This document shows positions 16,685 to 23,557 of a DNA stretch of 52,093 bases, in pieces. Origin of the DNA: AE-B3B sp964543295 (lineage in GTDB: Bacteria; Aerophobota; Aerophobia; Aerophobales; AE-B3A); NCBI GenBank assembly GCA_964543295.1, contig CAZIXA010000016.1, forward strand, positions 1-52,093. Reading direction: 5' to 3'. Position numbers and translations under genes: made by a program. Each line of letters begins with the position of its first letter. Position 1 is the stretch's first letter. The notes beneath the pieces are model-generated. The model did no database searches, had not been told where the DNA came from, and saw only the letters and a program-made list of their open reading frames with translations.

Positions 16685-17952
16685 AGTGCTAGGGCTTGTT
16701 GCAGCTCCTCTTTATTCTGAGCCCATTCTTCCAAGCTAACGCCGCGAGAATAGGCTTCAAAAGCCTGCCGGAAAGCCAAAGCCCCGGCTGTAGCACCACT
16801 AGGATGGCCATGAATGGAGCCCCCGGCGCCAATAATAATATCAGTCCCCACTGAGTCCAGAGTAGCAGGAACTATTCCCGGATGAACACCGCCAGCAAAT
16901 AAAGGAAAACTTGGTTTTATTTTGGAAAAAGGTTGCTGCAATATCTGCAGAACACGCTCAAACTTATTTTCTATGAGATGAAATCGGCTCTGAGGAGGAT
17001 AAACAAGAACCATATCCATACCCACCATTCGGGCCAACTTTCCACAGATTAGTTCGGAGCTCACACCTGAACATGGTGATTCGCAAAGCGCGCCGGCAAA
17101 ATTCATATGCCCCATTATGGGAACATTTATGGACTTATCCTCTGCCAGAGTTCGTACCATGGAGAAGCCGACCGTTGCAAAGCTTATCATCAGTGCGTTA
17201 GCCCCTGCCTCAATCGCTCTCAGAGCGTTATCCCGAATCTTATCCTGCCGGTCAGTAACATTTATTGCAAATAGCGTCTTTTCGCCTTTCTGTTCGTCGG
17301 CTTCCGTGAGTCGGCACATGTATTCCTTCACTCGCTTTACCATTGGAGAAAAGGGAGTATCACCCATCAACTCATCGTCCTTAATGATATCTACCCCTCC
17401 CCTGGCTGCCTGGTAGACAAGTTCAGCTCCTACTTCAGGACTGATACCAGTACAGGGTTTAATAACATTACATAAGATTGGTCTATCCCATATCCCTAGA
17501 AGCCTGCGCAATCCTTCAATTCCAAATTTTGGACCAGGAAAACTTTCCAGAAAGGTTCTGGGAAACTGAAGGTCCAGTAATTTTATCCAGCCACGAGACG
17601 ATAAGTTGCCAAACACACTACTCAACAGCATGGGAATTTGGGCTCCAAAGTTTATGGTAGGAAAGGCTATCTGAATTAGATAGCGTCTTGTCTTGGTACC
17701 CTGAGGAACCTCAAACTCATAATTTGGAACTTCGTGAAGAGCTATCAACTTGGCCACATGGCGACGACGGACTTCCGGTGTTTCGGCTGGTACGGCAGTC
17801 CAGGTGCCAGTAGTCTGGTCCACTGCGATCTCTACACCCAACTCTACTGGATCTACGCTTGCTCCAACCTCTAAAAAGTAGGTAGCTATCAAATAGTTTT
17901 CCTGATGGAGTCCCTCCCAGGAAGAGAAAACAATCGGATCAAATCTAACCAC
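16669..17952 (-). CDS. RubisCO-like protein (form IV RLP)
   Basis: A 427-residue member of the RubisCO superfamily with both the N-terminal alpha/beta domain and the C-terminal TIM barrel. It starts with GTG after GGAGG. By pattern matching to spinach RubisCO, the residues kept are T50 in T-G-T-W (T65), K165 in I-K-P (K175), K191-D-D-E194 (carbamylated K201, metal ligands D203 and E204), H282 in M-G-H-M (H294) and the G377-G378 phosphate loop (G403-G404). The loop-6 lysine (K334) is not visible: the region around residues 318-328 reads Y-P-P-Q-S-R-F-H. This fits a metal-dependent enolase- or decarboxylase-type RLP, not a CO2-fixing RubisCO. Known RLP reactions include MtnW enolase, 5-methylthioribulose-1-P isomerase, and the apionate-pathway OiaC/OiaX enzymes. 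Confidence 0.88.
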   Translation of the reverse strand: MVRFDPIVFSSWEGLHQENYLIATYFLEVGASVDPVELGVEIAVDQTTGTWTAVPAETPEVRRRHVAKLIALHEVPNYEFEVPQGTKTRRYLIQIAFPTINFGAQIPMLLSSVFGNLSSRGWIKLLDLQFPRTFLESFPGPKFGIEGLRRLLGIWDRPILCNVIKPCTGISPEVGAELVYQAARGGVDIIKDDELMGDTPFSPMVKRVKEYMCRLTEADEQKGEKTLFAINVTDRQDKIRDNALRAIEAGANALMISFATVGFSMVRTLAEDKSINVPIMGHMNFAGALCESPCSGVSSELICGKLARMVGMDMVLVYPPQSRFHLIENKFERVLQILQQPFSKIKPSFPLFAGGVHPGIVPATLDSVGTDIIIGAGGSIHGHPSGATAGALAFRQAFEAYSRGVSLEEWAQNKEELQQALALWGTA

Positions 17953-18124
17953 GCAAATGCCTCCTTTCGTCTCTTCTGTTCAGAATCTATGCATTAATGA
18001 TTAGCCACTTTAAGAACTGATTTTGCCGGTTATAGGCAGGTTTTCAACTCACCCAAATTCATTTCAACTCCTAAGTGTGTCAGTCCACTAAACCCATATC
18101 TAACATCTCTTCTCCCCCTATGGT

Positions 18125-18529
18125 GTGTACAATAGCTCCAAAAGACCTGCAGACTTTTCCATAAGAGAGGTCTTCCGGAAAATGCAAAAGATCAATTTTT
18201 TAACTAATTCAAGATTCCAGAGGCCATTCCGTAAACCGAGAGAAAGGCTTTTATCCTTTTATAAACACAAGGAAGCAAAGATCCGTATTAAAAAAGCAAA
18301 ACTCGTAGATGGAACTTTATTTCCTAGCGATTCTGGCTACAAAGGTTGTAATAGATTATGTAAGGAATGTAGTGCTATCCCAGTAGAGAAGCTTTCAACA
18401 AGGCTAGAACAGAAAATTCTTTACCGGTTAGGAAACCCTTCTAAGATAAAGCTAGGTCAAGAGATGAGAATCTTTGTAACCTGCTCCTCAGATAAATTCC
18501 CCAAAGATGAGAAAAAGCCAAAGTATTGA
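18125..18529 (+). pseudogene. Unrecognised Lys-rich ORF, possibly decayed
   Basis: A GTG-started frame of 134 codons on the strand opposite to all its neighbours. The product is rich in Lys and Arg, has a C-N-R-L-C-K-E-C cysteine pair near residues 75-82, and no family I recognise. It overlaps a second frame (18507-18749) in another phase, as expected if one gene has been frameshifted. No good ribosome-binding site precedes it. It may be the remnant of a gene displaced when the module was assembled, or not a gene at all. Confidence 0.2.
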
Positions 18530-18749
18530 AGTCTTATCTTTCTGCCTTGAGGCAAAAGGTACAAACTCTTGCAAAGCATCTGATAATATAGCGAAAGTAT
18601 TAGGGATAAAGGATAAGATAAATGATCTTGACTACAGGGACAAATGGTCCTATAGTAAGTTGCCTTTTATTACACCTATTTCTTTCAAATTATTGAAAAT
18701 CCTATGCGAGGACATAATTAACGCAGATGGGGGAGCCAGCGAGGGATAA
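18507..18749 (+). pseudogene. Unrecognised ORF in shifted frame after 18125-18529
   Basis: An 80-codon frame that begins inside the end of the previous one. The product (I-E-V-L-S-F-C-L-E-A-K near the start, D-Y-R-D-K-W-S-Y in the middle) has ordinary-looking composition but matches nothing I know. It ends just before the convergent permease gene. Read with its neighbour it may be the 3' part of one frameshifted gene. Confidence 0.2.
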
Positions 18750-18806
18750 CTGGGGCACAGCACTCTCTGCTGGAGCCTTAGAATCTACGAGTAAAGCCAC
18801 TCTAGC

Positions 18807-19637
18807 CTATCTTATGGCGCCCATAGTTAAACCGCGGACGATGTATTTCTGAACCAGCAGAATAAGCACGATCATAGGGATAATGGCTACAGTACCCAGG
18901 AAGCAGATCTCACCCCAGAGGATGCCGTAGGCACCGCCGATGAATTCAGCGATTCCTACCGGCAAAGTTTTGGCAGCCGGCGAATGGGTAAGTATGAGGG
19001 CGTAGAGGAATTCGTTCCACGACAAAACCAGAGAAATAATTGCCACCGCAGCCATTCCGGGGGCAATTAGGGGTAAGGTAATTCTGGCAAAAGCCCCCAA
19101 TTTGGTGCAACCATCTACCCTAGCACTTTCCTCAATCTCCACCGGCACCTGTTGAATGTATCCCTTCATTACCCAAATGATGATAGCCAGGTTAAACAGG
19201 GCGTATACGATTATCAAACCGGCAAGTGTATCCAACAACCCCATGTTTCTAATGATAAAGTAAATGGGGATACAGATAGTTACCGGAGGGAACATTCTGG
19301 TGGTCAAGATAAAAAAGGCTATATCCTTCCTTCCTGGGAATTTCTCTCGGGCTAGGGCATAGGCAGCTGGTACTCCCACTGCCAGGGCGAGAATAGTGGC
19401 ACCGACTGCGGCAAGGAGGCTGTTGCGGAGAAAACTCATGGTTGGCCGCTGGGTAAGGGAATTATGAGCAGGCTCCCAGGTGAGATAAGAAGGTATATAC
19501 TTCACGGGAAAGGTATACACTTCTACTCGGGGTTTAAAGGCGGTGGTAACCACCCAGTAGATTGGAATTAGAGCTGCCACTACGTAGAGTACTACCAGAC
19601 AAATGCCGATGGTTTTAGATATGTTTATTCTCTTCAT
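18807..19637 (-). CDS. ABC sugar transporter permease, MalG type
   Basis: A 276-residue inner-membrane permease of the carbohydrate (CUT1) family with about six transmembrane segments. The first spans roughly residues 10-30. The cytoplasmic EAA loop, which docks the ATPase, reads E-S-A-R-V-D-G-C then I-T-L-P-L-I near residues 178-200. The C-terminus ends in V-R-G-L-T-M-G-A-I-R, typical of MalG-like proteins. It follows the MalF-type permease by 11 bases. Together with the upstream binding protein it forms an importer for a sugar, oligosaccharide or polyol. Confidence 0.9.
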   Translation of the reverse strand: MKRINISKTIGICLVVLYVVAALIPIYWVVTTAFKPRVEVYTFPVKYIPSYLTWEPAHNSLTQRPTMSFLRNSLLAAVGATILALAVGVPAAYALAREKFPGRKDIAFFILTTRMFPPVTICIPIYFIIRNMGLLDTLAGLIIVYALFNLAIIIWVMKGYIQQVPVEIEESARVDGCTKLGAFARITLPLIAPGMAAVAIISLVLSWNEFLYALILTHSPAAKTLPVGIAEFIGGAYGILWGEICFLGTVAIIPMIVLILLVQKYIVRGLTMGAIR

Positions 19638-19648
19638 GCTTATACCTC

Positions 19649-20533
19649 TCAGGCAGCAATACCCGACTTGCGCACCGTAATTTGAGCTATGACGAAGATT
19701 ACCACGAATACTATGACCGACATAGCAGCGGCGTATCCCACACTGAACTCCGAAAAGCCCTTTCGGTAGATAAAGAAGCTGATAACTTCCGTAGCATATC
19801 CCGGGCCTCCCTCGGTCATCATGTACACTTGGTCAAAAAGACGAAGAAGATCCATTCCTCGAAACATAAGAGCGACAATTATGGCGTACTTGAGCAGAGG
19901 GGCGGTCACATAGGTGAATCTCTGTATCTGGGAGGCACCGTCTACCTGGGCCGCGTCGTATAACTCACTGGGGATGGCCTGCAGGCCGGCCAGGAGGATA
20001 AGACCCACAAAAGGGGTCCAGCCCCAGATGTCCGCCGCCATGACACTAAGTCGGGCTAGCCAGACATCGCCCCAGAAGTCGAGCTGACCGGGAGCCAATC
20101 GCAGCTTCACTAGAATGTCGCTAATTACGCTTCCTCCAGGAAAGAGCATCAGTTTCCAGACCACTCCGGCCACCACGGGCATAACTCCCATGGGGATAAT
20201 GAAAAGAGTCCTCAGGAGGCCGCGCCCCCGGAACCTCTCATTCAACACTAGGGCGATTCCCAAACCGATGAAAAACTCTATGGCCAGGGCTCCAAAAATG
20301 ATTACCAAGCTGGATTCGACGCTGTTCCAGAATTCAGTCCCAAACAGAATATCCCTGTAGTTTTCCAGACCAGCAGAAACGTACTGGCTTGTAGGCTTGT
20401 ACAGGACAAAGTAGGTAGTACTCCAGATAATGTTTTTGATGAAAGGATAGATGGTAAATCCTATGAACATACCCATGGCTGGGCCCAATAGAACCAGAAT
20501 AATCAGGAGTTTTCTCCATTTGAATTTCTTCAT
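19649..20533 (-). CDS. ABC sugar transporter permease, MalF/UgpA type
   Basis: A 294-residue permease with six predicted transmembrane helices and the EAA loop Y-D-A-A-Q-V-D-G-A then V-T-A-P-L-L near residues 193-215. It pairs with the MalG-type permease directly downstream to make the heterodimeric membrane channel of a CUT1 importer. It lies 88 bases after the binding-protein gene. No ATP-binding subunit gene is found in the window, so the ATPase must be shared or encoded elsewhere, as with MsmX-type ATPases. Confidence 0.9.
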   Translation of the reverse strand: MKKFKWRKLLIILVLLGPAMGMFIGFTIYPFIKNIIWSTTYFVLYKPTSQYVSAGLENYRDILFGTEFWNSVESSLVIIFGALAIEFFIGLGIALVLNERFRGRGLLRTLFIIPMGVMPVVAGVVWKLMLFPGGSVISDILVKLRLAPGQLDFWGDVWLARLSVMAADIWGWTPFVGLILLAGLQAIPSELYDAAQVDGASQIQRFTYVTAPLLKYAIIVALMFRGMDLLRLFDQVYMMTEGGPGYATEVISFFIYRKGFSEFSVGYAAAMSVIVFVVIFVIAQITVRKSGIAA

Positions 20534-20621
20534 TATAAAACACCTTAGTCGTTCTGGGGCCCAGTTGCAGAAACTGGGCCCCCTGTTTCATGGTGGTTCC
20601 CGTAGTGATGAAACGAGGTCC

Positions 20622-22163
20622 CTATACTCCGAGACTATCCAAGAGCTTGTTGACTTTCTCAATAAACACATCCCTGACTTCTGGCCAGTAGGCGCTGACT
20701 ACCGGTGGGGCACCTGGTAGATAGTATCCAGCCCGTTTCATAATATCTGTCCACCTCTTTTCCATAATCTCCATGGCCTTTTCAGGCGTATATTCTCCCA
20801 CCAGTCCATAGTTGACTATCATAGTACCTAATGATTCCAGAGTTGACCACTCTGAAATCCACAACTGTTCAGTGTTGGCATGGTCTAGCTCATAGAGCCA
20901 GGCTTTGGCGGGAGGGAAACCGGTCTGATAGACAGGATTTTCCATAACTTTCTTGGAGCCGGTCTCTACTCCGGTACCAGAGACGGAGTAAACGAATTGA
21001 GTTTCCGTTCCGTTTAGAAAGAAAAGCCAGGTGGAAGCTGCTTCTTTGTGCTTGCTGGCTTTCGTCAAGCCCGCGGAGGACCCCTGAACAACACTGTAGG
21101 CCTCACGAGCATTGGGCCCGGTTCCCTGAGGTAAAGGAGCGGTTTCAGGGCGTGGCTCTTCCAAAGCGAACTCACAGATCTCAGGATCATACATTTGTCT
21201 TCCCACACACTGCCACTGCTGGACCATCGCCATTTTTCCACCCAACCAGGCTTCCCGGCACTCAGAGTAACCCCAGTTATCCAGACCTGGAGGTGCGTAC
21301 TTAGCAAGCTCTACCATGGTCCTGAGAGCTCCCACTCCGTCGGGAGTGTTGACAGCTACCTTCCAGCCTTCGGTAAAGAATTCTACCCCTTCAGAGCCGG
21401 CGATGTCCATCCAGGCCTTGAGGGCCCCAAAATGACGAGCGCCCGGAAATCCAATGGGATATACTCCCTTGGGTAGTACCTGCTCCAGCTTTTTGCAGTA
21501 GTCGAGGGTCTCTTCCCAGGTTTTGGGTGGTCGATCATATCCTCCTAGTGCCAGCATCTTGGGGCGATAATGGAATAATCGACAGTCACTGTCAAAGGGG
21601 AGTGAAACTATCTTGCCGTCGCGGAACGAGTGAATCCAGAAGTAGACTGGGTGAATATCCCTGATGTCGGTATATTTAAATTTAGCAACATAGGGAGCCA
21701 GGTCAGCCAGATAGGGAAGGAACATTCCGGTGTCGCCCTGGTAGTACTCCACCGTGTCGTATTTAGCAGTCCCGGCAAGGAATTCCACCAGCAGTTTTTC
21801 AGTGAATTCTTCTGAAGGGACCCCGTATAGCTTGACCTTAATTCCGGAAAGGGCTTCAAAGTCGTCCTTGAACATCTCCGGAGCGGAAACGTCGTGTCCC
21901 TGAATGGCCATAGTCACAGTGGTTCCGCCGTATTTCTCCTTAATCTTTGCCCAATCGACTGTCTTGACCCAATCGTTGGGGAATTGATATTCAGGCGGGA
22001 TGCTCCACCGAGCCATCAAGAACGGTGACAATTTCCGGTCTACTCGGGGAAAAAGCTTCTCCTGGGCCTCAGTGTAGCAAAATACTGGAGTCACCCCCAC
22101 AGACACTAACAATAGAGCCGCCAGTACCACCACCGCACCAACTATCACTTTGTTTCTTTTCAT
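20622..22163 (-). CDS. ABC transporter extracellular sugar-binding protein
   Basis: A 513-residue solute-binding protein of the family 1 type (MalE/UgpB-like fold). A basic N-terminus and hydrophobic stretch (about residues 5-28) form a signal peptide. A Cys at 29 is preceded by P-V-F, which is a poor lipobox, so export by signal peptidase I is as likely as lipidation. The mature part contains W-A-K-I-K-E-K-Y-G-G, D-D-F-E-A-L-S-G-I-K-V and a long C-terminal lobe. It is larger than the usual 400-450 residues, with an added N-terminal segment of roughly 40 residues before the first strand. GGAGG precedes the ATG. It defines what the module imports, but the ligand is unknown. Confidence 0.85.
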   Translation of the reverse strand: MKRNKVIVGAVVVLAALLLVSVGVTPVFCYTEAQEKLFPRVDRKLSPFLMARWSIPPEYQFPNDWVKTVDWAKIKEKYGGTTVTMAIQGHDVSAPEMFKDDFEALSGIKVKLYGVPSEEFTEKLLVEFLAGTAKYDTVEYYQGDTGMFLPYLADLAPYVAKFKYTDIRDIHPVYFWIHSFRDGKIVSLPFDSDCRLFHYRPKMLALGGYDRPPKTWEETLDYCKKLEQVLPKGVYPIGFPGARHFGALKAWMDIAGSEGVEFFTEGWKVAVNTPDGVGALRTMVELAKYAPPGLDNWGYSECREAWLGGKMAMVQQWQCVGRQMYDPEICEFALEEPRPETAPLPQGTGPNAREAYSVVQGSSAGLTKASKHKEAASTWLFFLNGTETQFVYSVSGTGVETGSKKVMENPVYQTGFPPAKAWLYELDHANTEQLWISEWSTLESLGTMIVNYGLVGEYTPEKAMEIMEKRWTDIMKRAGYYLPGAPPVVSAYWPEVRDVFIEKVNKLLDSLGV

Positions 22164-22297
22164 CTGATTTACCTCCCTTTCGTCAATGAACTCATTTTTC
22201 CGCTTTACGCCTCTTTATTCTCTTTTTCACCTCCTTTCTTCTCATAATCTTGGGCAACCCAACAGAATAAGAGTTCAGCCAACAAAAAGATCTAATT

Positions 22298-23254
22298 TCA
22301 AGAAGCTGATCTTTGCTCAAGGTTTATCAGGGACTGAGCCGTCTTCTCATCGGTGATGAGGATCTTGATGTACCTGCCATGGAGTGCTCCTAGGATCGCC
22401 TGTGCCTTAGCCATTCCCCCGGCCAGCCCGATCACATTTCTCATTTTGCTCAAATCTTCGATGGGGAAAGCTACAATTCTTTTGTGGAGGTCGCAGCTAA
22501 CTTTTTCACCCTGGACATTGAAAAACTGGCCTAGAATATCCCCCACGGCACCTTGTTGACGTAGAGCTTCGGTTTCTCCTAGATTAAGATATCTCATCTT
22601 AACTAAAGTCGACTCCGCACCAGCTCCGCCGATGCCCACCATAGAATAGTCAGCGTGTTTGGCCATTTCCAGAGCCTGCTCTACCGTAGCATCGGCTTTA
22701 AGGGAACGAGACAGATCCTCTGATGTGGTTATGGCAGGAGCGTGAACATAGTAACACTCTCCTCCAAAGATATAGGCCAGCCTGCTCCCAACATCGTAGG
22801 GATTTAGATAAAATGAAGGGGTAAGTCCTCCATTAAGGGTGACTATTCTGAGATCGCGGATTTCTTGCGAGCGAATAAATTTAGGCACTTCGGATATGGT
22901 GATTCCCCAGCCCACAGCAAAGAGACTTCCGGTGGTGAGATGTCTCTCGAGGTATTGAGCGGCGGCTCTGGCTAAACTCTCTCTGATCTTATTTTCCGAA
23001 ACTGTGGGAACTACTACTACATCCTCTAAATCAAATAAACCAACGAGTTTTTTCTCAATCTCCAGGCAATTGCTGGTAGGCCCCAGCACCTGAAAATGCA
23101 CAATCCCGTCCTCCCGGGCTTTTTGAAGTAAACGACCTACCTTGCTGCGTGACAGGCCCAGCATGGTAGCGATCTGGCTCTCCTTCAATCCTTCCTTATA
23201 GTACAACCACGCTATTCTAGTTATTAGGTCGGTTGTCGGACCAGCAACCTTCAT
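22298..23254 (-). CDS. SorC/DeoR-type sugar-binding transcriptional regulator
   Basis: A 318-residue regulator. An N-terminal helix-turn-helix (G-L-K-E-S-Q-I-A-T-M-L-G-L-S-R-S around residues 19-34) is followed by a SorC-type sugar-phosphate-binding domain related to RpiA/NagB folds, with V-G-W-G near 135 and G-I-G-G-A-G near 215. Such proteins sense a phosphorylated intermediate and repress or activate the linked catabolic genes. It is the first gene of the - strand module, 134 bases before the binding-protein gene. A strong promoter and a palindrome lie directly upstream, so it probably controls itself and the transporter. Confidence 0.9.
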   Translation of the reverse strand: MKVAGPTTDLITRIAWLYYKEGLKESQIATMLGLSRSKVGRLLQKAREDGIVHFQVLGPTSNCLEIEKKLVGLFDLEDVVVVPTVSENKIRESLARAAAQYLERHLTTGSLFAVGWGITISEVPKFIRSQEIRDLRIVTLNGGLTPSFYLNPYDVGSRLAYIFGGECYYVHAPAITTSEDLSRSLKADATVEQALEMAKHADYSMVGIGGAGAESTLVKMRYLNLGETEALRQQGAVGDILGQFFNVQGEKVSCDLHKRIVAFPIEDLSKMRNVIGLAGGMAKAQAILGALHGRYIKILITDEKTAQSLINLEQRSAS

Positions 23255-23281
23255 ACTGAGACTCTCCCGTTTTAGAGCATT

Positions 23282-23298
23282 TTCTCAATAATTGAGAA
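23282..23298. promoter_or_regulatory. Palindromic operator at the sorC promoter
   Basis: TTCTCAATAATTGAGAA is an inverted repeat with 8-bp perfect arms around one base. It lies just downstream of the -10 box of the promoter reading toward sorC, where a bound regulator would block initiation. The SorC protein is the obvious candidate ligand. Confidence 0.6.
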
Positions 23299-23305
23299 TA
23301 ATCTT

Positions 23306-23333
23306 ATTATAATCGAAAATTCCTAAGTGTCAA
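23306..23333 (-). promoter_or_regulatory. Sigma70-type promoter of the catabolic module
   Basis: On the - strand TTGACA (23328-23333) and TATAAT (23306-23311) are both perfect consensus hexamers separated by 16 bases. The promoter reads into sorC, whose start lies about 50 bases downstream. Confidence 0.75.
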
Positions 23334-23439
23334 GTGAGGGTTTTGAACTCGAAAAATTAAAACCGGACTTTGACTTTTTTAGGGGGGATTCGACAAAAAC
23401 GGAATCTCCTGTGACAAAGGTGGAAAATACGACTCTACT

Positions 23440-23482
23440 AAGCTTTTTGTTAATGGGTAGAGTAAGAAGGAGCAAATTAAGT
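23440..23482 (+). repeat. Direct repeat copy B, right edge of the catabolic module
   Basis: 23440-23457 is identical to 6779-6796 and in the same orientation. The following 25 bases are partly conserved. It lies between the sorC promoter and the end of clpC, so with copy A it brackets the whole - strand module. Confidence 0.7.
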
Positions 23483-23483
23483 T

Positions 23484-23544
23484 GGCCCTCCAGGGCTTGA
23501 TTCTGATAGTCGGATTATAGTTCAGAAGACAGCCCCGGAGGGCC
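23484..23544. repeat. 14-bp inverted repeat downstream of clpC
   Basis: GGCCCTCCAGGGCT (23484-23497) pairs with AGCCCCGGAGGGCC (23531-23544) with one mismatch and a 33-base loop. It lies just past the clpC stop. It could help end clpC transcription, but no T-run follows on the - strand, so a repeat-element origin is also possible. Confidence 0.5.
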
Positions 23545-23557
23545 ATTGGCTTTATAT

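Larger units (their letters stand above)
17953..18806. other. 850-bp spacer between RLP and transporter genes
   Basis: This interval separates the RLP start from the end of the second permease gene. It should hold the promoter or leader of the RLP block, though I see no consensus -35/-10 pair. It also holds two overlapping + strand open frames (listed separately) of doubtful coding status. The composition is more A+T-rich than the flanking genes, which is compatible with decayed or recently acquired DNA. Confidence 0.4.

Noticed and set aside
16669..17952. True CO2-fixing RubisCO
   Set aside because: The loop-6 lysine is missing and no phosphoribulokinase is present; the context is sugar catabolism.
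22195..22245. AAAGGAGGTG followed by a 12-codon basic mini-frame in the leader of the binding-protein gene
   Set aside because: The GTG is part of the Shine-Dalgarno-like word itself with no spacing, so translation is unlikely.
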